Positions 55,412 to 63,792 of a stretch of DNA of 64,000 nt are shown here, piece by piece. Every line of letters begins with the position of its first letter. Position 1 is the first letter of the stretch. A model generated the notes under the pieces. The model had not been told where the DNA came from, ran no database searches, and saw nothing but the letters and a program-made list of their open reading frames with translations. The position numbers and the translations under genes were made by a program. Origin of the DNA: Bacteroidales bacterium (GTDB lineage: Bacteria; Bacteroidota; Bacteroidia; Bacteroidales; WCHB1-69); contig JAFZIP010000020.1 of the NCBI GenBank assembly GCA_017554325.1, positions 24,538 through 88,537 of the forward strand, given 5' to 3'.

Positions 55412-56563
55412 ATGTTGATATTAGAAAAACCATACGTATCGCAAACCCTCATCAACACGGCCATTGAAAAGAATCTCCCCGTGCTGAGAAATGCCATGTC
55501 GGAAAAGATTGTTGCCGAAGGCCACGCCCTCAACCTGCTGAACGACGACGAATTTGTAGCCGAATACCAGAAGCGCGGACGATTGTACACCATGTCGGAG
55601 AACGCCCTGGGCTGGCTGGTGGAGCACCTGCCCGACCAGGAGTTACTGGACAAGATTGCCCTGCTGAAAGACAAGGCCACCTTCCGCCGCATCTGCCAAG
55701 ACATGTACCCCGATTTCTTCTTCTGCGAAGAGGAGATTGTCAAATTGGGAGACATCAACCCCGAACAACTTGTATATCCGCTGGTACTGAAGCCCTCGGT
55801 CGGCTTCCTGAGCGCCGGTGTGCACGTGGTGCACAACGCGGACGAGTGGCGCGCCGCCATCCGCGACATCCAAGCAAACTTCCACAAAGTGGGTTCGCAG
55901 TTCCCTGAGTTCGTCATCGGAACGCAGAAGTTTCTCATTGAGGAGTATATCAAAGGCGAAGAGTATGCGGTAGATACCTATTTCGATGATCAGGGCAACC
56001 CGACCATCCTCAACATCTTCCATCACCGCTTCGCGAACGAGTCCGACACCTCCGACCGTTTGTATTGCTCCAGTCGCGCTCTTTACGACCAATATGAGGA
56101 ACCGTTCATGAATTTCCTCATCCAGCTCAACAAAGTGCTGAAGTTGCACGATTTCCCCATGCACATCGAGTTCCGCTACGACGGCAAGAAGGCCATCCCG
56201 ATTGAGATCAACCCGTTGCGTTTCGCCGGTTTCTGTCTCAACGAGCTGCAGACGCACATCAGCGGCACGCATCCCATTGTAGCCTATCTGAACAACATCC
56301 ACCTCAGCAAGGAGGAGATGTGGAAAGGCAAGGAGCAGGACACCTACAGTTTCCTCGTGCTGGAGCGCCCCGCTGATGCCGACGACAAGGAGGTTTTCAA
56401 CGAGAAGAAATTCCGCGAGGACATGATGGATGTGCTGGAGCTGCGCCCGTTAGCCGACCCGACTGTCGGCGTGGCCGCCACCGCCTTCATCCGCACCGAT
56501 GACGCCCATCGGGCTGAATTGGAACACATCCTGCATTTGGACATGCATGATTATATGATGTAG
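55412..56563 (+). CDS. ATP-grasp domain protein
   Basis: 383 residues. The ATP-grasp core is visible: YPLVLKPSVGFLSAGVHVV, FLIEEYIKGEEYAVDTYF, and metal site IEFRYDGKKAIPIEINPLRFAG. The N-terminal ~90 residues form a pre-ATP-grasp domain. Such carboxylate-amine ligases join an acid to an amine or thiol, but neither substrate is apparent and no biosynthetic cluster surrounds it. The stop TAG takes its final G from a palindrome, and an identical palindrome precedes the gene, so it may have moved or been duplicated as a cassette. Confidence 0.82.
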   Translation: MLILEKPYVSQTLINTAIEKNLPVLRNAMSEKIVAEGHALNLLNDDEFVAEYQKRGRLYTMSENALGWLVEHLPDQELLDKIALLKDKATFRRICQDMYPDFFFCEEEIVKLGDINPEQLVYPLVLKPSVGFLSAGVHVVHNADEWRAAIRDIQANFHKVGSQFPEFVIGTQKFLIEEYIKGEEYAVDTYFDDQGNPTILNIFHHRFANESDTSDRLYCSSRALYDQYEEPFMNFLIQLNKVLKLHDFPMHIEFRYDGKKAIPIEINPLRFAGFCLNELQTHISGTHPIVAYLNNIHLSKEEMWKGKEQDTYSFLVLERPADADDKEVFNEKKFREDMMDVLELRPLADPTVGVAATAFIRTDDAHRAELEHILHLDMHDYMM

Positions 56564-56590
56564 TAGAGACGGTGCATGCACCGTCTCTAC
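56563..56590. repeat. perfect 28-base palindrome, right copy
   Basis: Identical in all 28 bases to 55353-55380. Its first G is the last base of the ATP-grasp stop codon. Confidence 0.92.
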
Positions 56591-56632
56591 GGAAACGAAT
56601 AAACAATAAATAACCTTATAAATCCAATCCCT

Positions 56633-57250
56633 ATGCATATCGCCGTTGCCGGAAATATTGGTTCCGGAAAAACCACCCTTACTGGAATGCTGGCCAAACA
56701 TTATGGCTGGGAGCCTCTCTATGAGAGTGTGGACAACAATCCCTATTTAGCCAGTTTCTATCAGGACATGCAACGCTGGTCCTTCAACATCCAGATTTAC
56801 TTTCTGAACAGCCGTTTCCGTCAGATTCTGGACATTCGAAAACGCAAGAAAGATGTCATCCAAGACCGCACCATCTATGAAGATGCCTACATCTTCGCCC
56901 CGAACCTGCACGAGATGGACCTGATGGCCACCCGCGACTTCGACAACTACACACAGTTGTTCGAGCTGATGACGCAGTTTTTGCAAGCACCAGACCTTCT
57001 CATCTACCTCAAAGCAGATGTCTCCACGCTGGTGACACAGATTCACAAACGCGGACGCGCTTACGAGGATTCCATCCGGATTTCTTATTTGGAGAACCTG
57101 AATGAGAAGTACGAGAAATGGATTTCCAACTACAACGATGGCAAACTCTTGGTGGTGGATGTAAACACCATTAAATTCGCCGAGAGACCCGAAGATTTTG
57201 GTGAGATTATCAACAAGATAGACGCCGAGTTGTTCGGTCTTTTCAAGTAA
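56633..57250 (+). CDS. deoxynucleoside kinase
   Basis: 205 residues. P-loop AGNIGSGKTTL, the ERS-type motif as QDRTIYEDA, and LID region KRGRAYEDSIRISYLENL match the dNK/dGK/dCK family. It phosphorylates deoxynucleosides for salvage into dNTPs. The stop TAA shares its last A with the ATG of kdsB, so the two are coupled. Confidence 0.92.
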   Translation: MHIAVAGNIGSGKTTLTGMLAKHYGWEPLYESVDNNPYLASFYQDMQRWSFNIQIYFLNSRFRQILDIRKRKKDVIQDRTIYEDAYIFAPNLHEMDLMATRDFDNYTQLFELMTQFLQAPDLLIYLKADVSTLVTQIHKRGRAYEDSIRISYLENLNEKYEKWISNYNDGKLLVVDVNTIKFAERPEDFGEIINKIDAELFGLFK

Positions 57251-57972
57251 TGAAATTCATCGGCATCATACCGGCACGATATGCCTCCACCCGCTTTCCA
57301 GGCAAGCCATTGGCCTTGATTCATGGCAAGCCGATGATCCAGGTGGTCTATGAGCACGTGCGTGAGTCGGGGCTCGACCAAGTGGCCGTGGCTACTGACG
57401 ACGAGCGCATCGCGCAGTGCGTGCGTGGCTTCGGCGGCCATGTTGTCATGACCAGCCCCGACCATCCGTCGGGCACCGACCGCTGCGGCGAGGCAGCCCG
57501 TCTGCTGCAACTCGGCGACGAGGACATCATCATCAACATCCAAGGCGACGAGCCGGGCATCAGCGCCAAGGAAATCGGCCTGCTCACAAGCCTGTTCGTG
57601 CGCCCCGAAGTGCACATCGCCACGTTAGTGCGCCCATTTACCGACCCCAAGGAGGCCGAGACCCCCAACAAGGTGAAGGTAGTGATTGCCCAAGACGGGA
57701 AAGCGCTCTATTTCAGCCGCTACCCTATCCCCTATCGCCGCGACACAGCCTCCGAAGCACCGACCTACCACCAACATCTCGGCATCTACGCATATCGTCA
57801 CAAGACCCTGAAGGAAATCATCCAGCTGTCCCCCTCCTCATTGGAAAACTGCGAGAAACTCGAACAACTGCGCTGGCTGGAGAACGGCTACAACATCCAC
57901 ACCGCCGCCTGCCAATACTCCGGCATCGGCATCGACACACCGGAAGACCTCCAAAATTTCAACACAAAATAA
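57250..57972 (+). CDS. kdsB: 3-deoxy-manno-octulosonate cytidylyltransferase
   Basis: 240 residues. IPARYASTRFPGKPL at the N-terminus, ATDD, HPSGTDRC, NIQGDEP and YRHKTL are typical of KdsB. It activates Kdo with CTP for lipid A inner-core synthesis, confirming a Gram-negative outer membrane. Start overlaps the kinase stop (TAATG). Confidence 0.95.
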   Translation: MKFIGIIPARYASTRFPGKPLALIHGKPMIQVVYEHVRESGLDQVAVATDDERIAQCVRGFGGHVVMTSPDHPSGTDRCGEAARLLQLGDEDIIINIQGDEPGISAKEIGLLTSLFVRPEVHIATLVRPFTDPKEAETPNKVKVVIAQDGKALYFSRYPIPYRRDTASEAPTYHQHLGIYAYRHKTLKEIIQLSPSSLENCEKLEQLRWLENGYNIHTAACQYSGIGIDTPEDLQNFNTK

Positions 57973-57993
57973 ACCTCTAACACAACCCGCCTC

Positions 57994-59346
57994 ATGATCC
58001 AATACATCATCAAAGCTCTGCTAAAGGATGACTCCATTTTCATCAACGACCTCGGCACCTTCACCAAGACCTACCAACCGGCACGTTTTGACGGCGACAC
58101 CATGCTGCCGCCACAGTATGTGGTCACACTTACCGTTACGGATGACCAACCCGACAGCACCGAGTTCATCAACCTCGTATGCCGCGAGAAGCAATGCCGC
58201 ATCACGGAGGCATCTGCCGAAATCAACCGCTGGGTGGATGAGCTGAAGACTGCCATCGAGAATAATAAAGAGGTGGCATTCGACAACTTTGGCACCTTCT
58301 CCTTGAACAACAAGGAAGGCATCGCGTTCGTATGCGACCACATCGAAGAACTGAACCGCGAGTTTGAGGGAATGGGAGTCGTGAAATTGGGTGAAAGAGG
58401 AAAAGAGGAGGAACAGGAGGTGAAGGAGGTGAAGGAGGTGCAAGAGGTGAATGGGGTGAAAGAGGTGAAGGAGGAAAAAGAGGAGATGAGAGATGAGGAG
58501 ATTAGGAGATTACAAGAGGAAGAGGAAGAGGAGGAAAGAAGATTGCAGGAAGAGGCGGAACAACAATTGAGAGAGGCTGAGGAACAGGAGAGATTAGCAA
58601 AAGAAGCTGAGGAAAGAAGATTGCAAGAAGAGGCTGAACAACGGCTGAGAGAGGCGGAAGAGCAAGAAAGATTAGCCAAAGAAGCTGAGGAAAAGGTGAA
58701 GGAGGATCAAGAGGTAAAAGAGGTAAAAGAGGTGCAAGAGGTGAAGGAGGTGAAGGAGGTGGAAGTAGTGGATTTAGGGGATGTGGTATATAAGGATGCA
58801 TATATTGATGATAAGAAACCGGCTAAAAGAAAGAAGAAGCGCCGCAGCTGGTGGTGGCTATTCATCCTTCTCATCCTGATTGTCTTGGGCGTATTGGGAT
58901 ATTTGTTCAGGCAGCAGCTGACCGACGCCTTCCAGCAAATCAAAAAGGAATTTGCTGAGACCGATGAGGAGGTGATCACGGAAGAGGATGAAGGAGTTGC
59001 AGAAGAAACGGCGACATACGAAGAGGAGACACAGGAAGAGCAGGAGGAGGAAGTTGTAACAGAACCGGAGGTCTATACTCCTGAAGTGGTGCGCACCACC
59101 ACCAACGGCAACTATCCCGTCATCCGCTTTGAGCCGGGCCACTTCTATGTGATTGCAGGCAGTCTGCCCACGGAACAAGACGCAGTGCGACACATCAAGC
59201 AACGCAATCTTGACCAATACGAACCCAAGCTGGTCACGCAAAACGGTGTTTCCAACCTGCGCGTCTGCATCGGCATCTTTGACACCGAAGAAGAGGCAGA
59301 GGCCTTCGCCAAGAATGTTAGCCCGAAGTATTGGGTGTTGAAATAA
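57994..59346 (+). CDS. HU-CCDC81 / SPOR-domain membrane protein with repeat-derived coiled coil
   Basis: 450 residues. Residues 1-~115 are two HU-like DNA-binding-fold units (IKALLKDDSIFINDLGTFTK, VAFDNFGTFSLNNKEG). Residues ~136-259 are low-complexity, Glu/Lys/Val/Arg-rich and predicted coiled coil, including a perfect-length duplication of 26 residues starting RRLQEEAEQ. A basic patch (KPAKRKKKRRS) precedes the single membrane span (~286-306), then an acidic periplasmic linker, and a SPOR domain (~378-450) that binds septal peptidoglycan. So it reaches from cytoplasm to division-site wall. Its coiled coil is made from the same 8- and 9-base units found between genes. Confidence 0.88.
   Translation: MIQYIIKALLKDDSIFINDLGTFTKTYQPARFDGDTMLPPQYVVTLTVTDDQPDSTEFINLVCREKQCRITEASAEINRWVDELKTAIENNKEVAFDNFGTFSLNNKEGIAFVCDHIEELNREFEGMGVVKLGERGKEEEQEVKEVKEVQEVNGVKEVKEEKEEMRDEEIRRLQEEEEEEERRLQEEAEQQLREAEEQERLAKEAEERRLQEEAEQRLREAEEQERLAKEAEEKVKEDQEVKEVKEVQEVKEVKEVEVVDLGDVVYKDAYIDDKKPAKRKKKRRSWWWLFILLILIVLGVLGYLFRQQLTDAFQQIKKEFAETDEEVITEEDEGVAEETATYEEETQEEQEEEVVTEPEVYTPEVVRTTTNGNYPVIRFEPGHFYVIAGSLPTEQDAVRHIKQRNLDQYEPKLVTQNGVSNLRVCIGIFDTEEEAEAFAKNVSPKYWVLK
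58417..58511 (+). repeat. period-9 then period-8 repeats inside the HU/SPOR gene
   Basis: 58417-58479 is seven GAGGTGAAG-type nonamers in frame (EVK EVK EVQ EVN GVK EVK EEK). 58481-58511 is AGGAGATG, AGAGATG, AGGAGATT, AGGAGATT, matching the octamer at 13133-13228. Confidence 0.85.
58537..58692 (+). repeat. 78-base tandem duplication in the HU/SPOR gene
   Basis: Two in-frame 78-base copies (58537-58614, 58615-58692) encode 26-residue units beginning RRLQEEAEQ that differ by one residue (Q/R). Confidence 0.9.
58702..58764 (+). repeat. second period-9 array in the HU/SPOR gene
   Basis: GAGGATCAA, GAGGTAAAA x2, GAGGTGCAA, GAGGTGAAG x2, GAGGTGGAA, all in codon register. Confidence 0.88.
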
Positions 59347-59419
59347 TTAAGACTGGAGAACAGAGACTTTATTAACTTTACAACTGTCTAGTTTATCAAC
59401 TATAATAATTTTTTAACTC

Positions 59420-60136
59420 TTGAAAAAGCATATCCCCAACACATTAACCTGCCTGAATCTGGTATGCGGATGCCTGTCGGCCATGGCCGCACTAAAGGGC
59501 AATCTGGAGACGGCTGCCATCTTCATCATCATAGCCGCCGTTTTCGACTTCTTTGACGGTTTCGTTGCCCGATTGCTGAAGGTGTCCTCACCTATCGGGA
59601 AGGAACTGGACTCGCTGGCCGATGTAGTTTCCTTCGGCGTGGCACCTGGCATGATCATCTATACATGGTTAGTGCGCTGCACCGAGGGCATTTCGCCACT
59701 TCATCAAGGGGTCGTCTATGACTATCTGCCGTTCATCGCTCTGATGGTACCCGCATTGTCGGCCGTGCGTCTGGCCCGCTTCAACATCGACGAAAACCAG
59801 ACCTCCTCATTCTTGGGGCTGCCCACTCCTGCCAACGCCATGTTCTTAGGCTTCATTCCCCTGGCCGCCGACAGGATGGCTCTATTCAACAACTTCTGGG
59901 TGATATGGATTCTTGCCGTGATCTTCTCCCTCCTACTCGTCTCTAAAATCTGGATGCTCTCCTTGAAATTCAAAGACTACAAGTGGAAAGGGATTAACAT
60001 CGCTCGTTACACACTGATCATCATCGGCATTGTGCTGATACCGATTTTCCGCTGGGGTGCATTTCCACTCATCATCATGGCATACCTCATCATCTCTCTC
60101 ATTTATCATGCTTTAATAAAACTACATGTGATATGA
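59420..60136 (+). CDS. pssA: CDP-diacylglycerol-serine O-phosphatidyltransferase
   Basis: 238 residues with ~7 membrane segments. The CDP-alcohol motif DG-x2-AR-x8-G-x3-D-x3-D is complete (DGFVARLLKVSSPIGKELDS...D). The start codon is TTG (59420): KKHIPNTLTCLNL right after it is the normal N-terminus and no ATG is available before residue 22. With CdsA and a decarboxylase it makes phosphatidylethanolamine. Its end overlaps the next gene as ATGA. Confidence 0.92.
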   Translation: MKKHIPNTLTCLNLVCGCLSAMAALKGNLETAAIFIIIAAVFDFFDGFVARLLKVSSPIGKELDSLADVVSFGVAPGMIIYTWLVRCTEGISPLHQGVVYDYLPFIALMVPALSAVRLARFNIDENQTSSFLGLPTPANAMFLGFIPLAADRMALFNNFWVIWILAVIFSLLLVSKIWMLSLKFKDYKWKGINIARYTLIIIGIVLIPIFRWGAFPLIIMAYLIISLIYHALIKLHVI

Positions 60137-60720
60137 AATACAAGAACATAGCTTTGTTTTGCGGTTCTGCGGAGGGAAACAATCCGGTTTACGCCCAACA
60201 GGCCCGACAGTTCGGAATCCGACTGGCAGAAAAGAATCTCACGCTCTATTATGGCGGCGGTTGCATTGGACTGATGTGGGCCACGGCAGACGAAGTCATG
60301 AAACACGGCGGCACCGTTATCGGCGTGGCGCCCGACTTTTTCACCCGCAACCATGTTTTGGCCGAGAATATCACCAAGATGATCTATGTTAAAACCATGA
60401 GTGAGCGCAAACAACTCTTGGAGTATGAGGCAGATGCCTTTGTTGCCCTGCCTGGCGGATACGGCACCATGGATGAACTGTTCGAGATTCTCACCGACAG
60501 TCAGCTTGGCATGCACACCAAACCCATCGTGCTGTTCAACCATAACGGATTCTATGATCATCTCGTAGCCCAGTTGGAACGTTTCAGCGAGGAAGGCTTC
60601 CTACGTCCTTTTCACAAAAAACTATTGATGGTGGCCAACACCCTGGATGAGATTTTCGAATGTCTGGACACCTACGAAAACACCAACGACCCGAACTGGC
60701 TGAAACATATCCGCCACTGA
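60133..60720 (+). CDS. LOG family protein (TIGR00730)
   Basis: 195 residues. The signature PGGYGTMDELFEI and YYGGGCIGLMW are present. LOG proteins cleave nucleoside 5'-monophosphates to base and ribose 5-phosphate. In bacteria this is probably nucleotide salvage rather than cytokinin release. It is coupled to pssA by a 4-base overlap. Confidence 0.92.
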   Translation: MKYKNIALFCGSAEGNNPVYAQQARQFGIRLAEKNLTLYYGGGCIGLMWATADEVMKHGGTVIGVAPDFFTRNHVLAENITKMIYVKTMSERKQLLEYEADAFVALPGGYGTMDELFEILTDSQLGMHTKPIVLFNHNGFYDHLVAQLERFSEEGFLRPFHKKLLMVANTLDEIFECLDTYENTNDPNWLKHIRH

Positions 60721-60753
60721 CTATCGAAATAAAATAATATAAAATCCAACATT

Positions 60754-61914
60754 ATGCAGTTTAAAGATGTACTTGTATCCCAGAAATTGAAAGAGCAGCT
60801 GTTGAGTCAGGTGCACGAGCACCGCATCAGTCACGCCCAGTTCTTCCTGGCGCAGCCGGGCAGCCACGCCTTCGCGCTGGCGGTGGCACTGGCGCAGTAT
60901 CTCTGCTGCGAGCACCCCTCCGACACTGACTCGTGCGGCACGTGCCCCTCCTGCATCCAGTTTTCCAAGCTGTCGCACCCGGACCTGCACATCTATTTCC
61001 CGAACTGCACCACCAAAACCATCAAAAAAGATCCCGACTCCATCCAGTTGGCACAGGAGTTCAAAGATTATGTGATAGAGAATCAATATCACATTGACAT
61101 GCAGGACTGGCTGACCGTGCTCCAAGGTGAAAACAAGCAGCCCTCTATCAACATCCGCGACTGCTCGCACATCATCAACCAGAACAGCATGCGCTCCTAT
61201 ATGGGCGGCTACAAGACGTACATACTCTGGAGTGTTGACCGCCTGCACCATGCGGCGGCACCCAAATTACTGAAAACGCTGGAGGAGCCTGACGGCAAAT
61301 CGTTGTTCATCCTCATATCAGAGAAGCCGGACCAGATTCTAAGCACCATCCTGTCCCGAACTCAACTGGTAAAAATCCCCAAACTTACGGACGAAGAGTT
61401 GCAGACAGCCTTGCAGGAGGCGATTCCGGAGATGGATGCGGCCACTGCACGCGACATCACGGCCATTGCGGACGGCGACTACAACAAAGCCCTGCAAATC
61501 TACCGCAACAACGCGGAACAGCGCGATATGATTGACACTTTCGATGCTATGATGACCAGCATCGTGGCCTTCGCCCACCAGAGGCCCGCCGGAGAAATCA
61601 ACTACGCTCATGTGCAGGAACTCTTCGGCGATATTGTCAGCCAAGGACGCGAGAAACAGAAAGCTTTTGTCAACATCATCCTGCGTATGCTCCGCAACCT
61701 GCTGATGCAAAACGCCGGAGCCAACGCTTTGGTCAAGGTCACCGACCAGGAATCCGGCATATTATCCACCTTCCGCGACCTCAACTTGAAACACATCACC
61801 AAGATGACGGAAGAGTGCAACAAGGCTATGTATCACATTGGGCGCAACGGAAACACAGCCATTATCCTCACCGATCTCTATTTCAAAATGGCGGGATGTC
61901 TTGCTGACAAGTAA
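60754..61914 (+). CDS. DNA polymerase III delta prime subunit
   Basis: 386 residues. FKDVLVSQKLKEQLLSQV, HAQFFLAQPG, a four-cysteine zinc module (C-x9-CGTCPSC), and LLKTLEEPDGKSLFILISEKPDQILSTILSRTQ are the clamp-loader features. The P-loop is degenerate (AQPGSHAFAL, no GKT), as expected for delta prime, which does not hydrolyse ATP. It works with gamma/tau and delta to load the beta clamp. Confidence 0.9.
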   Translation: MQFKDVLVSQKLKEQLLSQVHEHRISHAQFFLAQPGSHAFALAVALAQYLCCEHPSDTDSCGTCPSCIQFSKLSHPDLHIYFPNCTTKTIKKDPDSIQLAQEFKDYVIENQYHIDMQDWLTVLQGENKQPSINIRDCSHIINQNSMRSYMGGYKTYILWSVDRLHHAAAPKLLKTLEEPDGKSLFILISEKPDQILSTILSRTQLVKIPKLTDEELQTALQEAIPEMDAATARDITAIADGDYNKALQIYRNNAEQRDMIDTFDAMMTSIVAFAHQRPAGEINYAHVQELFGDIVSQGREKQKAFVNIILRMLRNLLMQNAGANALVKVTDQESGILSTFRDLNLKHITKMTEECNKAMYHIGRNGNTAIILTDLYFKMAGCLADK

Positions 61915-61932
61915 AATCAAGCAAACTTTACC

Positions 61933-63792
61933 CTATCTCTTTTCTTTGATACAACGGACACTGTAACCCACGCCGTACTTCCTGTCGGTCTCAAACAGCT
62001 CATCACATTTGTACATAAGGCCGTATGCATAACGGTGAGCCGCAACATTTACGCCCTCGGTGGACCAGAAATAGGTCTCTCCATACATGCCTTCATACCG
62101 GTCTTTGCTGCCATTATACCAACCTGCAGGCAATGCTGAAAATCCTGTCGTATTGGAGCCACCTCCATCCAACCAATAAAGCGGTGATTTCAGTGCATCC
62201 GCACCATGCAAAGCCAAAGTTTCATATTTTTCTGGGGTAGGCAAGTACCAACCCGCTGGACAGACACCCTGAATGTGGCCATGTCCATTATCCGCACTGT
62301 CGCGCACGGCGGACTCAAAGCTGTACAGACGTCCAAAGCGCTCCACATTTTCCTCTACATTCGGAGTTATGCTACTATAATATTCGTACACTGTAGGGAT
62401 GAGGGAGCAATCGCTATATCTGGTGGATTTGAGATTCGTTTGTGTCCAGCAATCACAGTCTATACGTATGCCTTGATAGACATTGCCTTCACAGTCAATT
62501 GCATTAGGACATTCTGGGAATGTGACATACACATGCTGTTGGCAAGACCTTGGGCCGCAAACAGTATCGTTCAACGTCCAAGTAATCACATTGTCTCCCT
62601 CGCCAAACATATTGCCTATAGGCATGTCATTGGTAACCGTATATGCGGGCCAATCAGCCAATGTGGGGTATTTCCATGTACCGGAGGCAGTGATCGGGGG
62701 ATAGGGAGTAATATCGATATTAGAATTCGTGCTATTTATCGTAGGTTCTTGGATATCCGCAGAAGGAATATTCACAAAACAATCGCCAAAAGCCAACGTA
62801 TCATACAGATTAGGAGCACAAGAGATGGTCAGACCATGAGATGGATGTACAAGAGCGTATCCCACCGTAAAACAGCCAAAATCATCGTGAACAACCACAA
62901 CATGGAAGCCTGCGGGCACGTTTGTAAACACTGAATCAGGATAGAAATCAACACCCGCATTCACAGAATAATACAGCTGAGAATAGCCACCTGAAGCCTC
63001 CACTGCGATAATACCATCATTACCACATGTCTCATTGGTAACAATCGGATTAACTTGAATATTACACCCTTCGGTCAAAAAACTTATTTTCACAACACTG
63101 TCGCAACCATTCGAAGCAGTTGTCGTATAAGTATAGTTACCAGGTCCTGTAATGTTAATACCATTCCACATAAACGGGAAATGTGTACCTGAATGGACTG
63201 TCTCCTCCATGATAATCGTGTATGAAGGCAGTATCGTCAAATGCAAGGTCACCACACTGTCACAACCCTTATGGTTGCCGCCCACGATTGTGTAGGTCGG
63301 ATCCGTATCTGGTGTTTTATTGTACGTAATGCCATGCCAAGTAAAAGATTTACATTCCACCGCCGACGTATCACCGTATGTGGTATGATTAACTGTCAAA
63401 TGCAAGGTATCCACCTGCGTACAACCATGATCGCAAAGGTGTGAATAGGTATAGGTGCCGGATGTGTAGTATGTGGTACCATTCCAATAATAACTATCAC
63501 AAGCTGTTCTTGTAACAGACTCATGTACCGGATGGTGGACTATCAAATTCAAGGTCACCACTGAATCGCAACCAGAAACATTGGTAAAAGTGTGCGTCAG
63601 ACTGTTTGTACTGGAGGTGATGTTATGATGTTCGTACCAGTCGAACGTTTCGCACGCCATAGCCATAGTGTCGCCCGTATTGCTGTGACCAACCGTCAAT
63701 TTCAACGTCACCACCGAGTCGCAACCGCTGGCGTTGGTGAATGACACAAAGCAAGCGCAGGTGCAAAAAAAGAGAAATCCTGAAAGTTCCAA
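61933..63792 (-). CDS. GCDS-repeat protein with FISUMP domain, 5' end lost at an IS junction
   Basis: The C-terminal ~190 residues are a FISUMP domain (GNVYQGIRIDCDCWTQTNLKSTRY..., CPAGWYLPTPEKYETL, YSVRCIKEKR). Before it come about five repeats centred on GCDSVVTLHLTI and a HYR-like region. The first ~16 codons of the open frame (MELSGFLFFCTCACFV) are antisense to transposase sequence; true gene sequence begins at about SFTNASGCDSVV, so the real start, signal peptide and further repeats are missing. The product may not be made or exported. The minus-strand end lies 19 bases from the delta prime stop, convergent. Confidence 0.8.
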   Translation of the reverse strand: MELSGFLFFCTCACFVSFTNASGCDSVVTLKLTVGHSNTGDTMAMACETFDWYEHHNITSSTNSLTHTFTNVSGCDSVVTLNLIVHHPVHESVTRTACDSYYWNGTTYYTSGTYTYSHLCDHGCTQVDTLHLTVNHTTYGDTSAVECKSFTWHGITYNKTPDTDPTYTIVGGNHKGCDSVVTLHLTILPSYTIIMEETVHSGTHFPFMWNGINITGPGNYTYTTTASNGCDSVVKISFLTEGCNIQVNPIVTNETCGNDGIIAVEASGGYSQLYYSVNAGVDFYPDSVFTNVPAGFHVVVVHDDFGCFTVGYALVHPSHGLTISCAPNLYDTLAFGDCFVNIPSADIQEPTINSTNSNIDITPYPPITASGTWKYPTLADWPAYTVTNDMPIGNMFGEGDNVITWTLNDTVCGPRSCQQHVYVTFPECPNAIDCEGNVYQGIRIDCDCWTQTNLKSTRYSDCSLIPTVYEYYSSITPNVEENVERFGRLYSFESAVRDSADNGHGHIQGVCPAGWYLPTPEKYETLALHGADALKSPLYWLDGGGSNTTGFSALPAGWYNGSKDRYEGMYGETYFWSTEGVNVAAHRYAYGLMYKCDELFETDRKYGVGYSVRCIKEKR

